Notes under the pieces: model-generated
What the model was told of the DNA's origin: nothing
Databases searched by the model: none
Seen by the model: the letters and a program-made list of their open reading frames with translations, nothing else
In this document: one piece after another, positions 1 through 5,212 of the stretch
Layout of the letters: every line of letters begins with the position of its first letter
Position numbering within the stretch: the stretch's first letter is position 1
Program-made: the position numbers and the translations under genes
DNA from: Syntrophorhabdus sp.
GTDB lineage: Bacteria > Desulfobacterota > BSN033 > UBA1163
DNA: 10,174 nt
Assembly: GCA_020724025.1 (NCBI GenBank)
Contig: DYHU01000128.1
Coordinates: 1-10,174 of the forward strand
Direction of reading: 5' to 3'

Positions 1-30
1 CAAAAAGCGTAAGAGAGAATCTGGGTGTGA

Positions 31-136
31 TCCTCCCTGCCCTTCCCCACGCCCTCTCCAAACTAAAAGGCGATCCTTCGGAATGCGCCCAGGAATGAAG
101 GCCCCCAAGCGGCACTCAGTAATTTTGTGAATCATA
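31..136. repeat. Degenerate direct repeat, copy A
   Basis: This non-coding stretch aligns by eye with 1003-1112 in the same orientation. Shared blocks in order are TCCAAA, TAAA, GATC, AATGCG, GAATGA, CCC, GCGG, ACT and ATTTT-GTGAAT, with small indels between them. Similarity is clearest from about 50 to 134, at roughly three quarters of positions. The two copies bracket the DUF4258/DUF2283 gene pair. The repeat has no open reading frame and I do not recognise its family. Confidence 0.5.
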
Positions 137-315
137 GGAAGAATAGGCAAAGAATAGGGAGTGTAATGAGTGAGGGCAGGGATTTATAAATTTATGGACG
201 TTCCTCTCCCCTTTGATTCCACCCAGAATTTTAGATAATTTTCAGAGAAATTGTGCTATTATTACTGAAAGGGTTTACCGGAATATTAAATTATTGGGCG
301 CTGGGTTATAATTAA
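137..315. other. Intergenic, A+T-rich, no gene seen
   Basis: No coding sequence is supported here. The only notable site is TATAAT at 307-312, three bases before the ATG of the DUF4258 gene. No recognisable -35 box is correctly spaced from it and there is no Shine-Dalgarno sequence, so the promoter of the gene pair cannot be placed with confidence. Confidence 0.4.
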
Positions 316-570
316 ATGAAATGGGTCACTCCTTACTTTGAAAATGAGGTCCTTAGGAAAAGGCCATATTTGACTGAAGAAATCTGCAGGGGAGTGATTG
401 AAGATCCTGAAAAGAAAGAAATTCAACCTGGAGGAAGAATTAGGTTTTGGGCTAAGGTTGAAGAAATTGGAAACAAAAATCTGAGGGTAGTCACTCTGGC
501 AGACGGAATCACAATTCATAATGCCTTTATTGATAGGGGATTCAAACCGAAGGGAGGGAATTTACCGTGA
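316..570 (+). CDS. DUF4258-type small protein, putative toxin-like partner
   Basis: This is an 84-residue soluble basic/acidic protein resembling the DUF4258 family. Recognisable elements are the N-terminal YF..EVL.KRPYLTEE segment (residues 7-21), a central strand with GGRIRFWAKV (about 39-48), and the C-terminal LRVVTLADG..IHNAF.DR core (56-74). Proteins of this type are commonly encoded directly upstream of a DUF2283 protein, as here. The arrangement resembles a toxin-antitoxin module, but biochemical function is not established for these families. Its stop overlaps the next start (GTGA), so translation is probably coupled. The ATG at 316 has no Shine-Dalgarno sequence and lies just after a TATAAT. 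Family resemblance begins almost at residue 1, so I keep this start, but a leaderless message or a mis-set start is possible. Confidence 0.75.
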   Translation: MKWVTPYFENEVLRKRPYLTEEICRGVIEDPEKKEIQPGGRIRFWAKVEEIGNKNLRVVTLADGITIHNAFIDRGFKPKGGNLP

Positions 571-791
571 AGATGAGTTATTACAAGGATACCGATTCGC
601 TTTATATTGATCTAAGCGAAAAACCGAGCAAAGAATCCTTAGAGGTTGCTCCTGGAATCGTATTGGACTTCGACGAAGACAATCATATTGTAGGAATCGA
701 TATTGATAGGGCAAGTCAAATTCTGAATCTTTCTGAGCTGGAGATTTCGAGCATACCTTCTAAAAAGTTTATATTTTCACCCTCGGTTTGA
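567..791 (+). CDS. DUF2283 family protein, putative antitoxin-like partner
   Basis: This 74-residue protein matches the DUF2283 pattern over most of its length: YYKDTDSLYIDLSE near the N-terminus (residues 5-18), then a hairpin with APGIVLDFDEDNHIVGIDI (28-46) and RAS. The start is GTG at 567, which overlaps the preceding stop. A strong ribosome-binding site (AGGGAGGGA, 551-559) lies at proper distance from it, while the ATG at 573 is too far. The family is small, acidic and often paired with DUF4258 or other small genes. A role as the antitoxin half of the pair is inference from arrangement only. The last dozen residues (PSKKFIFSPSV) look like a variable tail. No obvious terminator follows the gene. 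Confidence 0.8.
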   Translation: MKMSYYKDTDSLYIDLSEKPSKESLEVAPGIVLDFDEDNHIVGIDIDRASQILNLSELEISSIPSKKFIFSPSV

Positions 792-1002
792 TAGCTCACA
801 CCTTTTCCACTTCTCAAAGATCTTTTTAAGTCTTGGGGGATTAACTTTACGCCTCCCCTTCTATTTATATTAAGTTTCTATTCATCTTCAAATATTTTAT
901 TACTGATGCTCCCCTGTTTTGCCTCAACTTTTAAGTTCTTTTGGGAACCTACACCCCGCTGCAATCACTCTTTGCACGAACGTCCCTCTGCTCTTAACCC
1001 GA
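792..1002. other. Intergenic, no gene seen
   Basis: I see no supported gene between the DUF2283 gene and the second repeat copy. There is a 10-base palindrome, AAAGATCTTT, near 818-827, but without a GC-rich stem and T-run it is not a convincing terminator. The stretch is A+T-rich and carries stops in all frames at short intervals. Confidence 0.5.
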
Positions 1003-1022
1003 ACGTCCCTCTGCTCTTAACC
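977..1022. repeat. Perfect 23-base tandem duplication
   Basis: Two exact head-to-tail copies of a 23-base unit beginning CGAACGTCCCTCTG lie at 977-999 and 1000-1022, followed by a partial third copy (TGAACG). It sits at the left edge of degenerate repeat copy B. Two copies with no spacer do not make a CRISPR array; replication slippage is the simple explanation. Confidence 0.9.
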
Positions 1023-1112
1023 TGAACGGCCTATCCAAATAAAGGGTGATCTTTCCAAATGCGGTCACGAATGAGACCCTCAGGCGGACTAGGCATTTTG
1101 GTGAATGACCTC
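1003..1112. repeat. Degenerate direct repeat, copy B
   Basis: This is the second copy of the element at 31-136, in the same orientation and about 970 bases downstream. It includes the second unit of the tandem duplication at its left end. The best-conserved portions are CCTATCCAAA at 1030, the ATGCGG...GAATGA block around 1060, and ATTTTGGTGAATGA near 1095. The region from 1113 to 1290 holds no gene I can support. Confidence 0.5.
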
Positions 1113-1290
1113 AAAGCCATTTCATTGCTTTCACCAAGTTCGCATGTTGAAACTAAGCTGAATTGTAACGATTACTGGAAATAATCTCCGGTTGACTTCT
1201 CTCTTCCGGAAACCTTCCGCACATTATCCAGAAATTCGGAGGGGATCTTATACTCTAAATCTCTTGCCTTGTTTAATCTGTAAGCAGAAT

Positions 1291-1752
1291 TCAGGCAGAC
1301 TTTAAAACTAAATATAACATCCCGAGCAAAATTGGTAACCAAATGGCTACCAGAGACCACACTGCACGTTTGGCTCTGCGAAAACCGACAAGATTAATAG
1401 CCTTGCCACCAGCATACGCAGCCGTTGGAACAACTATCAAAAAAACTAAAGATATGAGAATAAATGTCATCATGTTTAAATCTTCACTTATCTCTTCAGT
1501 AACTTTAGTATACGCAACCAAGATCAACAACACCGATAGATCCAACCAAAACAATACAGCGCATATAAGTGTCAGGGAGCAAAGGTTCCGGGCTCTGACT
1601 CTGCTTTCTGGTCCATCTGGTCCATTTAATGTCTCTTCGCCAATCTCTTTTAATGCTCTACGAAGAGGCCAAAAAAACGAGACCGCTACCAGTAGGAGCA
1701 AAAGCAGAAATGAAAAAAACATTAAGAAGTCGATCATCCGCGTAGGGGACAT
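1291..1752 (-). CDS. Small four-helix integral membrane protein, unknown function
   Basis: This 153-residue protein has four hydrophobic stretches at about residues 7-29, 57-80, 94-116 and 129-150. A charged loop (31-56, rich in R, E, G and P) lies between the first two. Basic clusters RR at 31-32 and RRAKR at 125-129 suggest the loops after helix 1 and before helix 4 face the cytoplasm. I do not recognise the family. The strong hydrophobic periodicity makes it more likely real than the opposite-strand reading frame. The start is uncertain: none of the ATGs at residues 1, 6 or 11 has a clear Shine-Dalgarno site. It stands alone on its strand, with no operon partner visible. Confidence 0.6.
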   Translation of the reverse strand: MSPTRMIDFLMFFSFLLLLLLVAVSFFWPLRRALKEIGEETLNGPDGPESRVRARNLCSLTLICAVLFWLDLSVLLILVAYTKVTEEISEDLNMMTFILISLVFLIVVPTAAYAGGKAINLVGFRRAKRAVWSLVAIWLPILLGMLYLVLKSA

Positions 1753-1779
1753 TGGCCCGTGCCGTTTTGTATATAAGAC

Positions 1780-1804
1780 CGTCTAAAAGCAGGCTGCTCA
1801 GACG
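1780..1804. repeat. Interrupted inverted repeat upstream of the membrane protein gene
   Basis: Arms CGTCT (1780-1784) and AGACG (1800-1804) enclose a second inverted pair, AGCAG (1788-1792) and CTGCT (1794-1798). It lies 28 bases before the start of the minus-strand membrane protein gene, so it could be an operator. There is no T-run on either side, which argues against a terminator. Confidence 0.3.
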
Positions 1805-2311
1805 ATCATACAGAAATTGGCTTCCTCACTCTTATATCAAAAAATGTGATATTTGGCAACAAGACACTTCAATCAATTGAAACTTCAGCACGACAATGAA
1901 ATTTGTCGATTAGTGCTCGAAATCTACGGCATTTGGGGAAAATACTTCGCTGACGCTTTCAGGAAGGAAGTGTTAAGGCCCCTTTTGCTCTTGATATCCG
2001 TGCTTTCCCCCCAGGTAATCTCCATCGATATATGGTCATGTCTTAGTATGAGAACAGGGTATGGAAAAAGAAGCTGGATGTCAAGGAGAAACCGAGACAA
2101 AATAAGATCAGCCTTGCATAATTTGAATTTCTTCGGTAATATGTCGCCAATAATGGATAGATATCTCATATAATGCTCCTGTCAAGATGACGGGCGGGAA
2201 ACCGAAACTATCGTACTTATCATATCGATGCAGAGTCCATAGAAAAGAATTTTGATATTCCGGGAAGCGGATAGAGGGCGAGTTTATTTACCTCAATACG
2301 GGGCGGATATA
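1805..2311. other. Gene-poor stretch with one weak open frame
   Basis: The longest plus-strand frame runs from a TTG at 1853 to 2173 (106 codons). It lacks a ribosome-binding site and overlaps an 81-codon minus-strand frame at 1924-2169. Neither translation shows a domain I recognise. Part of the plus frame (around EIYGIWGKYFADAF) is protein-like, so a decayed gene is possible, but I do not call it. From 2174 to 2311 I see nothing but the approach to the toxin-antitoxin promoter. Confidence 0.35.
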
Positions 2312-2320
2312 TGGTATAAT
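2312..2320 (+). promoter_or_regulatory. Extended -10 promoter of the UPF0175/DUF3368 operon
   Basis: TGGTATAAT is an exact extended -10 element (TGnTATAAT), 28 bases before the ATG at 2349. No good -35 box is present at 17 bases, which extended -10 promoters tolerate. A GGGAGG ribosome-binding site (2337-2342) follows. No dyad operator stands out around it. Confidence 0.7.
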
Positions 2321-2348
2321 GAAATAAAAGAAAATCGGGAGGTTTGCA

Positions 2349-2636
2349 ATGAAGACCGAAGAACTGAAGATCAAATATCCCAGCGGCTTTGAACACGCCG
2401 TACATATGACGAAAGAGGAAATGGAACAGCATATCCGTTTGATGGCAGCACTTAAGATGTTTGAGCTTGGTAAAATTTCCTCGGGAAAAGCTGCTGAATT
2501 GGCCGGAATATCAAGGGCTGAATTTTTAGAGGCTTGCGGTCGCTATCGTGTTAGTATCTTTAATTACCCGGATGAAGAAGTTGAGAAAGAGATTAAGAAA
2601 GACCTCGAGACCGTAAAAAGAATGAGTAGTATATGA
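2349..2636 (+). CDS. UPF0175 family antitoxin
   Basis: This 95-residue protein fits the UPF0175 family. An N-terminal strand/helix segment is followed by a helix-turn-helix-like core at about residues 38-68 (FELGKISSGKAAELAGISRAEFLEACGRY), where GK.S.GKAAELAGISR is the diagnostic stretch. A charged C-terminal tail begins at YPDEEVEKE (73-81). Members are DNA-binding antitoxins that pair with DUF3368/PIN-like toxins, and the next gene is exactly that. The start is supported by GGGAGG seven bases upstream and by the extended -10 promoter. Its stop overlaps the toxin start as ATGA, so the two are translationally coupled. Autorepression is likely by family analogy but is not shown by a clear operator. 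Confidence 0.9.
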   Translation: MKTEELKIKYPSGFEHAVHMTKEEMEQHIRLMAALKMFELGKISSGKAAELAGISRAEFLEACGRYRVSIFNYPDEEVEKEIKKDLETVKRMSSI

Positions 2637-3124
2637 AAATTGCTTCCAATACCGGCCCCATCATCGGTTTGGCAAAAATCGATCTTCTTTTCCTGCTCAA
2701 TCAGATAGCTTCAGAAGTGCTCATACCTCCCATGGTCCGTCGAGAGCTAATGGGTAAGACTGGACCGGAGACAGCACAGATTGACAAGGCGTTAAAAGAG
2801 TTTCTCAAGGTTGCCGATTTAAAAACCCTCAACCCCGCTGTTGAAATTGCCATTTCAACTCTGGACGAAGGAGAAAGAGAGGTTATCGGCCTTGCCTCAA
2901 CGACCTCCGGGGATATTTTGATATTAATGGACGACCGTGCAGGGAGAGAAGTGGCTGAGAAATTAAATATTCCCGTGTCAGGATTGGTGGGCATTTTGTT
3001 ATTGGCAAAAGAAAAGGGAATCTTAGAAAAAATCGGACCGCTCCTTGTGGAGTTGCGAGATAAAGGATATTGGCTTTCTGACAATGTGCTCCAGACAGCC
3101 CAAAGCCTTGCTAAAGAATCATGA
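2633..3124 (+). CDS. DUF3368 PIN-like toxin (putative ribonuclease)
   Basis: This 163-residue protein has the DUF3368 layout. It has an N-terminal ASNTGPIIGLAKIDLL (4-19), the conserved LDEGEREVIGLA (77-88), ILMDDRAGREVAEKL (97-111), a SGLVGILLLAKEKGIL stretch (116-131), and a C-terminal YWLSDNVLQTAQ (146-157). PIN-fold toxins are usually metal-dependent RNases using clustered acidic residues. Candidates here are E38, D78, E79, E81, D100 and D101. The first PIN acidic position is Asn6 rather than Asp; as I recall this is a common variant in DUF3368, so it does not by itself mean inactivity. The gene overlaps the UPF0175 antitoxin by four bases. It ends at TGA 3122-3124, with no terminator seen. 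Target RNA is unknown. Confidence 0.88.
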   Translation: MKIASNTGPIIGLAKIDLLFLLNQIASEVLIPPMVRRELMGKTGPETAQIDKALKEFLKVADLKTLNPAVEIAISTLDEGEREVIGLASTTSGDILILMDDRAGREVAEKLNIPVSGLVGILLLAKEKGILEKIGPLLVELRDKGYWLSDNVLQTAQSLAKES

Positions 3125-3212
3125 CATCGATTGCGGAACAAGTCTGGAAATGTAGTTTGTAAAACAACTTTACAATTCAAAAAATGGGCGATTTTCGTCC
3201 ATTACAACCCAA

Positions 3213-3347
3213 CCATGCGAATTGTCTCTGAGGGAGAAACAGATACAGCCCAATTACCGTCCTGTTATTGCCGTTCATAAGTGGTTTGCCCGCTGGCCCG
3301 GTCGTGTATCGGTAATGATATCTTCCTCACGGCCTTTACCGAAGTAA
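3213..3347 (+). pseudogene. Remnant of a DNA methylase-like gene (N-terminal motif only)
   Basis: In the plus frame, 3234-3302 reads EKQIQPNYRPVIAVHKWFAR then WPG. I associate the pattern NYRP.I..HKWFARRPG with the N-terminal part of a family of bacterial adenine-specific DNA methylases. After the glycine (about 3302) the similarity stops, and the frame reaches TAA at 3345-3347 through unrelated sequence. No start codon with a ribosome-binding site is visible. The end of similarity coincides with the end of the minus-strand methyltransferase remnant, which suggests a recombination junction near 3303-3305. The family assignment is from memory of the motif and is tentative. Confidence 0.35.
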
Positions 3348-3466
3348 ACAACCTCATATTCCCTTTTATCCGGCGGGAAAAGAACTCAGGGCGATTGGGG
3401 AGAAATTTCTTTACCCACCTCGATCAGACAAATCAATTCCTGACTTTGTTCCGGAGAAAGGCTCAT
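3305..3466 (-). pseudogene. Truncated site-specific DNA methyltransferase, N-terminal fragment with in-frame stop
   Basis: Starting at ATG 3466, the minus strand reads MSLSPEQSQELICLIEVGKE, then ISPQSP, a TGA stop (3388-3386), and in the same frame VLFPPDKREYEVVYFGKGRE and EDIITDT. This matches the usual beginning of Mod-type (type III-like) adenine methyltransferases: a short helical start, KEI, seven residues, LFPP.KREYE.VY.GK..EEDI..DT. The spacing across the stop is the same as in intact genes, so the stop is probably a point change such as CGA to TGA rather than a frameshift. Similarity ends at about 3305, and the catalytic motifs are absent. The ATG overlaps the TGA of the ORF6N gene (ATGA), so the two once formed a translationally coupled pair. 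Confidence 0.65.
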
Positions 3467-4104
3467 TTTGGTTTCTTTATTTTCGATCCTTTTGAGGATT
3501 TATAGAGCACACGGGGTTCTTCTATCAGGAAACCTATCTGTTTCTTTGGTGGTTCTAGTTCTGGCTCCGGCGGCCCACTCAGCAATCGCATGATCCGCTG
3601 CAACACCTCCGTAATCGCAGTCTCATGGACATCCAATCTTGCGGTCAGCTTTTTTTCCAACACCGCCAGTTTGTGTGCAAGACCCTGTTGTTTAATGATC
3701 ATCTGCCTCATGCGAACGAATGCACGCACCACAAACACACTCATCTGAATTGTCTGCTTGCTGCGAAGGACGTTAGCCGCCATAATGGCACCATGCTCAG
3801 TGAAGGCCATGGGCAGCTTCCGGCGTCCACCATGGGCAGAACCGGTCGCAAATTGTGACCGGTTCGACTCCAAACTTGAAGTCGCAAATTGCGACTTCAA
3901 GTTTGCAACCTCTTGATCTGTAAGAACAAACGCAAAGTCAAGTGGAAACCGATCGGCGTTGCGACGAACCTGTTCGTTAAGTCTCTTGGTGGGCACTCCA
4001 TAAATGCGCGCGAGATCTGCATCCAGGATTACCTTCTGCCCACGAATGGTGATAATCATGGGCTCAATAGCTCGCGCCTCGTATCTCTTTATTTTCCCCG
4101 TCAT
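3463..4104 (-). CDS. ORF6N domain protein (phage/mobile-element-type DNA-binding protein)
   Basis: This 213-residue protein has an ORF6N domain at about residues 15-104. Elements are MIITIRGQKVILDADLARIY (16-35), GVPTKRLNEQVRRN (36-49) with FP..FAFVLT (53-62), and the closing GGRRKLPMAFTEHGA (92-106). A helical region (107-175) follows, with MSVFVVRAFVRMR (121-133) and a likely coiled coil. The tail is proline/lysine-rich with KKQIGF (187-192). ORF6N domains occur in phage and mobile-element proteins and are thought to bind DNA. Unusually, the loop before GGRR carries two copies of SQFAT (71-75 and 83-87), each encoded within a palindrome. The start follows AAGGGA at a spacing of about seven. 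The stop overlaps the start of a broken methyltransferase gene. Function here is unknown; it may be what survives of a modification cassette. Confidence 0.85.
   Translation of the reverse strand: MTGKIKRYEARAIEPMIITIRGQKVILDADLARIYGVPTKRLNEQVRRNADRFPLDFAFVLTDQEVANLKSQFATSSLESNRSQFATGSAHGGRRKLPMAFTEHGAIMAANVLRSKQTIQMSVFVVRAFVRMRQMIIKQQGLAHKLAVLEKKLTARLDVHETAITEVLQRIMRLLSGPPEPELEPPKKQIGFLIEEPRVLYKSSKGSKIKKPK
3841..3863. repeat. Palindrome 2 inside the ORF6N gene
   Basis: ACCGGTC (3841-3847) and GACCGGT (3857-3863) are exact inverted arms. The centre, GCAAATTGT, is also symmetric except for one pair, giving a 23-base near-palindrome. On the coding (minus) strand it spans the second SQFAT copy. 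It lies seven bases from palindrome 1 and shares its GCAAATTG core. Confidence 0.85.
3871..3905. repeat. Perfect 35-base palindrome inside the ORF6N gene
   Basis: Left arm CAAACTTGAAGTCGCAA (3871-3887) and right arm TTGCGACTTCAAGTTTG (3889-3905) are exact reverse complements around a single A. On the minus strand it encodes NLKSQFATSSL, keeping the frame open. A perfect 17-base arm inside a coding region is not expected by chance. Confidence 0.95.
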
Positions 4105-4368
4105 ATGACGTCCCTTAAGATGAGTTTTTATCCTGTTGTTCCTGCCAATGCAATTTCATCCATCATACCACTATTGGCAAAACTGAAAACCGAGTCTTCG
4201 CAAACTATTGGCGGCACGCCCATTAAATTCGAGCTTCCCGCCCTTTTCGAGAGATTCGGTAGAACTGAAAGCTGATATCGGTAAATCCAATTGCAAAGGA
4301 ATTGACTTCATCAGCGCCCGCCCATTTTTTGCCATTATATGTAAGGGAAGCTGAAAGGTCAATATTTG
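4105..4368. other. Intergenic between divergent ORF6N and DUF169 genes
   Basis: I see no convincing gene. A minus-strand frame of 63 codons (4171-4362) has no recognisable domain and no clear ribosome-binding site. The right end holds GTCAA (4358-4362) and TTGAC (4369-4373), an inverted pair with a six-base gap that overlaps the -35 box of the DUF169 promoter and could be an operator. Confidence 0.4.
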
Positions 4369-4398
4369 TTGACTTCGCCCTTTAGCTTCAGGTAGACT
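4369..4398 (+). promoter_or_regulatory. Candidate sigma70 promoter of the DUF169 gene
   Basis: TTGACT (4369-4374) and TAGACT (4393-4398) are separated by 18 bases, matching five and four of six consensus positions. The expected transcript start near 4405 leaves a leader of about 30 bases containing GGAGGG (4422-4427), well placed for the ATG at 4434. Confidence 0.5.
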
Positions 4399-4433
4399 TT
4401 TTAATAAAGAGAAACCAGAATGGAGGGAAGATA

Positions 4434-5180
4434 ATGAAATTATTTCCTGAAGATTTATGGCGACAATTTCGAGAGACCCTGGGACTAAAAGAATCCCCTC
4501 TGGGAATCTATTATACGGATGAGAAACCCGAGGGGGTCACCCCAAAGGAAGGAATTCATGGGTGCATGATTGGCCTGCTTCAGAATGCACGGAAGAAAGG
4601 GATGATCGTCTACTTCGATAAAACCCATTTCGGCTGCCCCGGTGGCGCCTACTATATGGGGTTTTTAGAATCTCCCAGGCCCAACATCGAATACTTCCTC
4701 TCCTGCGGAATTCCAGGCGAGATGGAAGGGGAACGCTATATCAAGACGCCGGAATTGGCAAGAGGATTTTTTGCCAAAATGAAGCCGAGACCAGCCCCTG
4801 CTACCTACTGCGTCTTCAAGCCCATTGAGCAATTCCAGGACGAGACCAAACCAGAGGTGGTCGTCTTCTTTGGATCCTCGGACATCCTTTCGGGTCTCTT
4901 CACCCTGACGAACTATGCATTAGAAAGTACTGATGCAGTTTTCACTCCATTTGGCTCCGGGTGCGGAACCATCCTCACTTATCCTTTGAAAGAAGCCGAG
5001 AAGGAACAACCCCGCGCCACTCTCGGAATGTTTGACGTTTCTGCAAGACCCATGGTTGAGAAGGAAGTCCTCACACTTGCCATGCCCTACTGCGTATTTT
5101 TAAAACTTTTAGAAAATGTCTCAGGAAGTTTTCTCCAGACAGAAAGTTGGAAGAAAGTTCACCAGAGGATACAGAAATAA
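4434..5180 (+). CDS. DUF169 domain protein
   Basis: This 248-residue protein is soluble, with no signal peptide or membrane helix. It shows the DUF169 pattern: N-terminal LGLKESPLGIYYTDEKPEG (16-34), GCMIGLLQNARKKG (43-56), FGCPGGAYYMGF (66-77), a central PEVVVFFGSSDILSGLFTL (140-158), and SGCGTILTYPL (175-185). LGMFDVSARPMV (197-208) and LAMPYCVFLKL (215-225) follow. Cysteines at 44, 68, 91, 126, 177 and 220 include the GC and GCPGG motifs that make metal or cofactor binding plausible, but I know of no established reaction. The start has GGAGGG six bases upstream and a plausible promoter. It is convergent with tctA (32-base gap), so it is not in that operon. DUF169 genes are common in anaerobic deltaproteobacteria and archaea. 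Confidence 0.88.
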   Translation: MKLFPEDLWRQFRETLGLKESPLGIYYTDEKPEGVTPKEGIHGCMIGLLQNARKKGMIVYFDKTHFGCPGGAYYMGFLESPRPNIEYFLSCGIPGEMEGERYIKTPELARGFFAKMKPRPAPATYCVFKPIEQFQDETKPEVVVFFGSSDILSGLFTLTNYALESTDAVFTPFGSGCGTILTYPLKEAEKEQPRATLGMFDVSARPMVEKEVLTLAMPYCVFLKLLENVSGSFLQTESWKKVHQRIQK

Positions 5181-5212
5181 ATCCCAACAACCAAATTCCA
5201 ATCACCTGAGGA

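Noticed and set aside
977..1022. Start of a CRISPR array
   Set aside because: Only two abutting copies with no spacers and no cas genes.
1172..1360. 62-codon minus-strand frame overlapping the end of the membrane protein gene
   Set aside because: It overlaps a better-supported gene by 70 bases in another frame, has no ribosome-binding site I can see and no recognisable domain.
1343..1786. 147-codon plus-strand frame
   Set aside because: It lies opposite the membrane protein, whose clean hydrophobic periodicity is the real signal; this translation has no domain features.
1853..2173. 106-codon plus-strand frame starting with TTG, and the opposing 81-codon frame at 1924-2169
   Set aside because: Two mutually overlapping frames, neither with a ribosome-binding site or a motif I recognise. 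A decayed gene remains possible, but I cannot support a call.
2633..3124. Toxin inactivated by Asp-to-Asn at residue 6
   Set aside because: As I recall, SNT is a frequent variant of the SDT motif in DUF3368 proteins, so it is not evidence of inactivation by itself.
4171..4362. 63-codon minus-strand frame upstream of the ORF6N gene
   Set aside because: No domain, weak start context, and composition resembling intergenic sequence.
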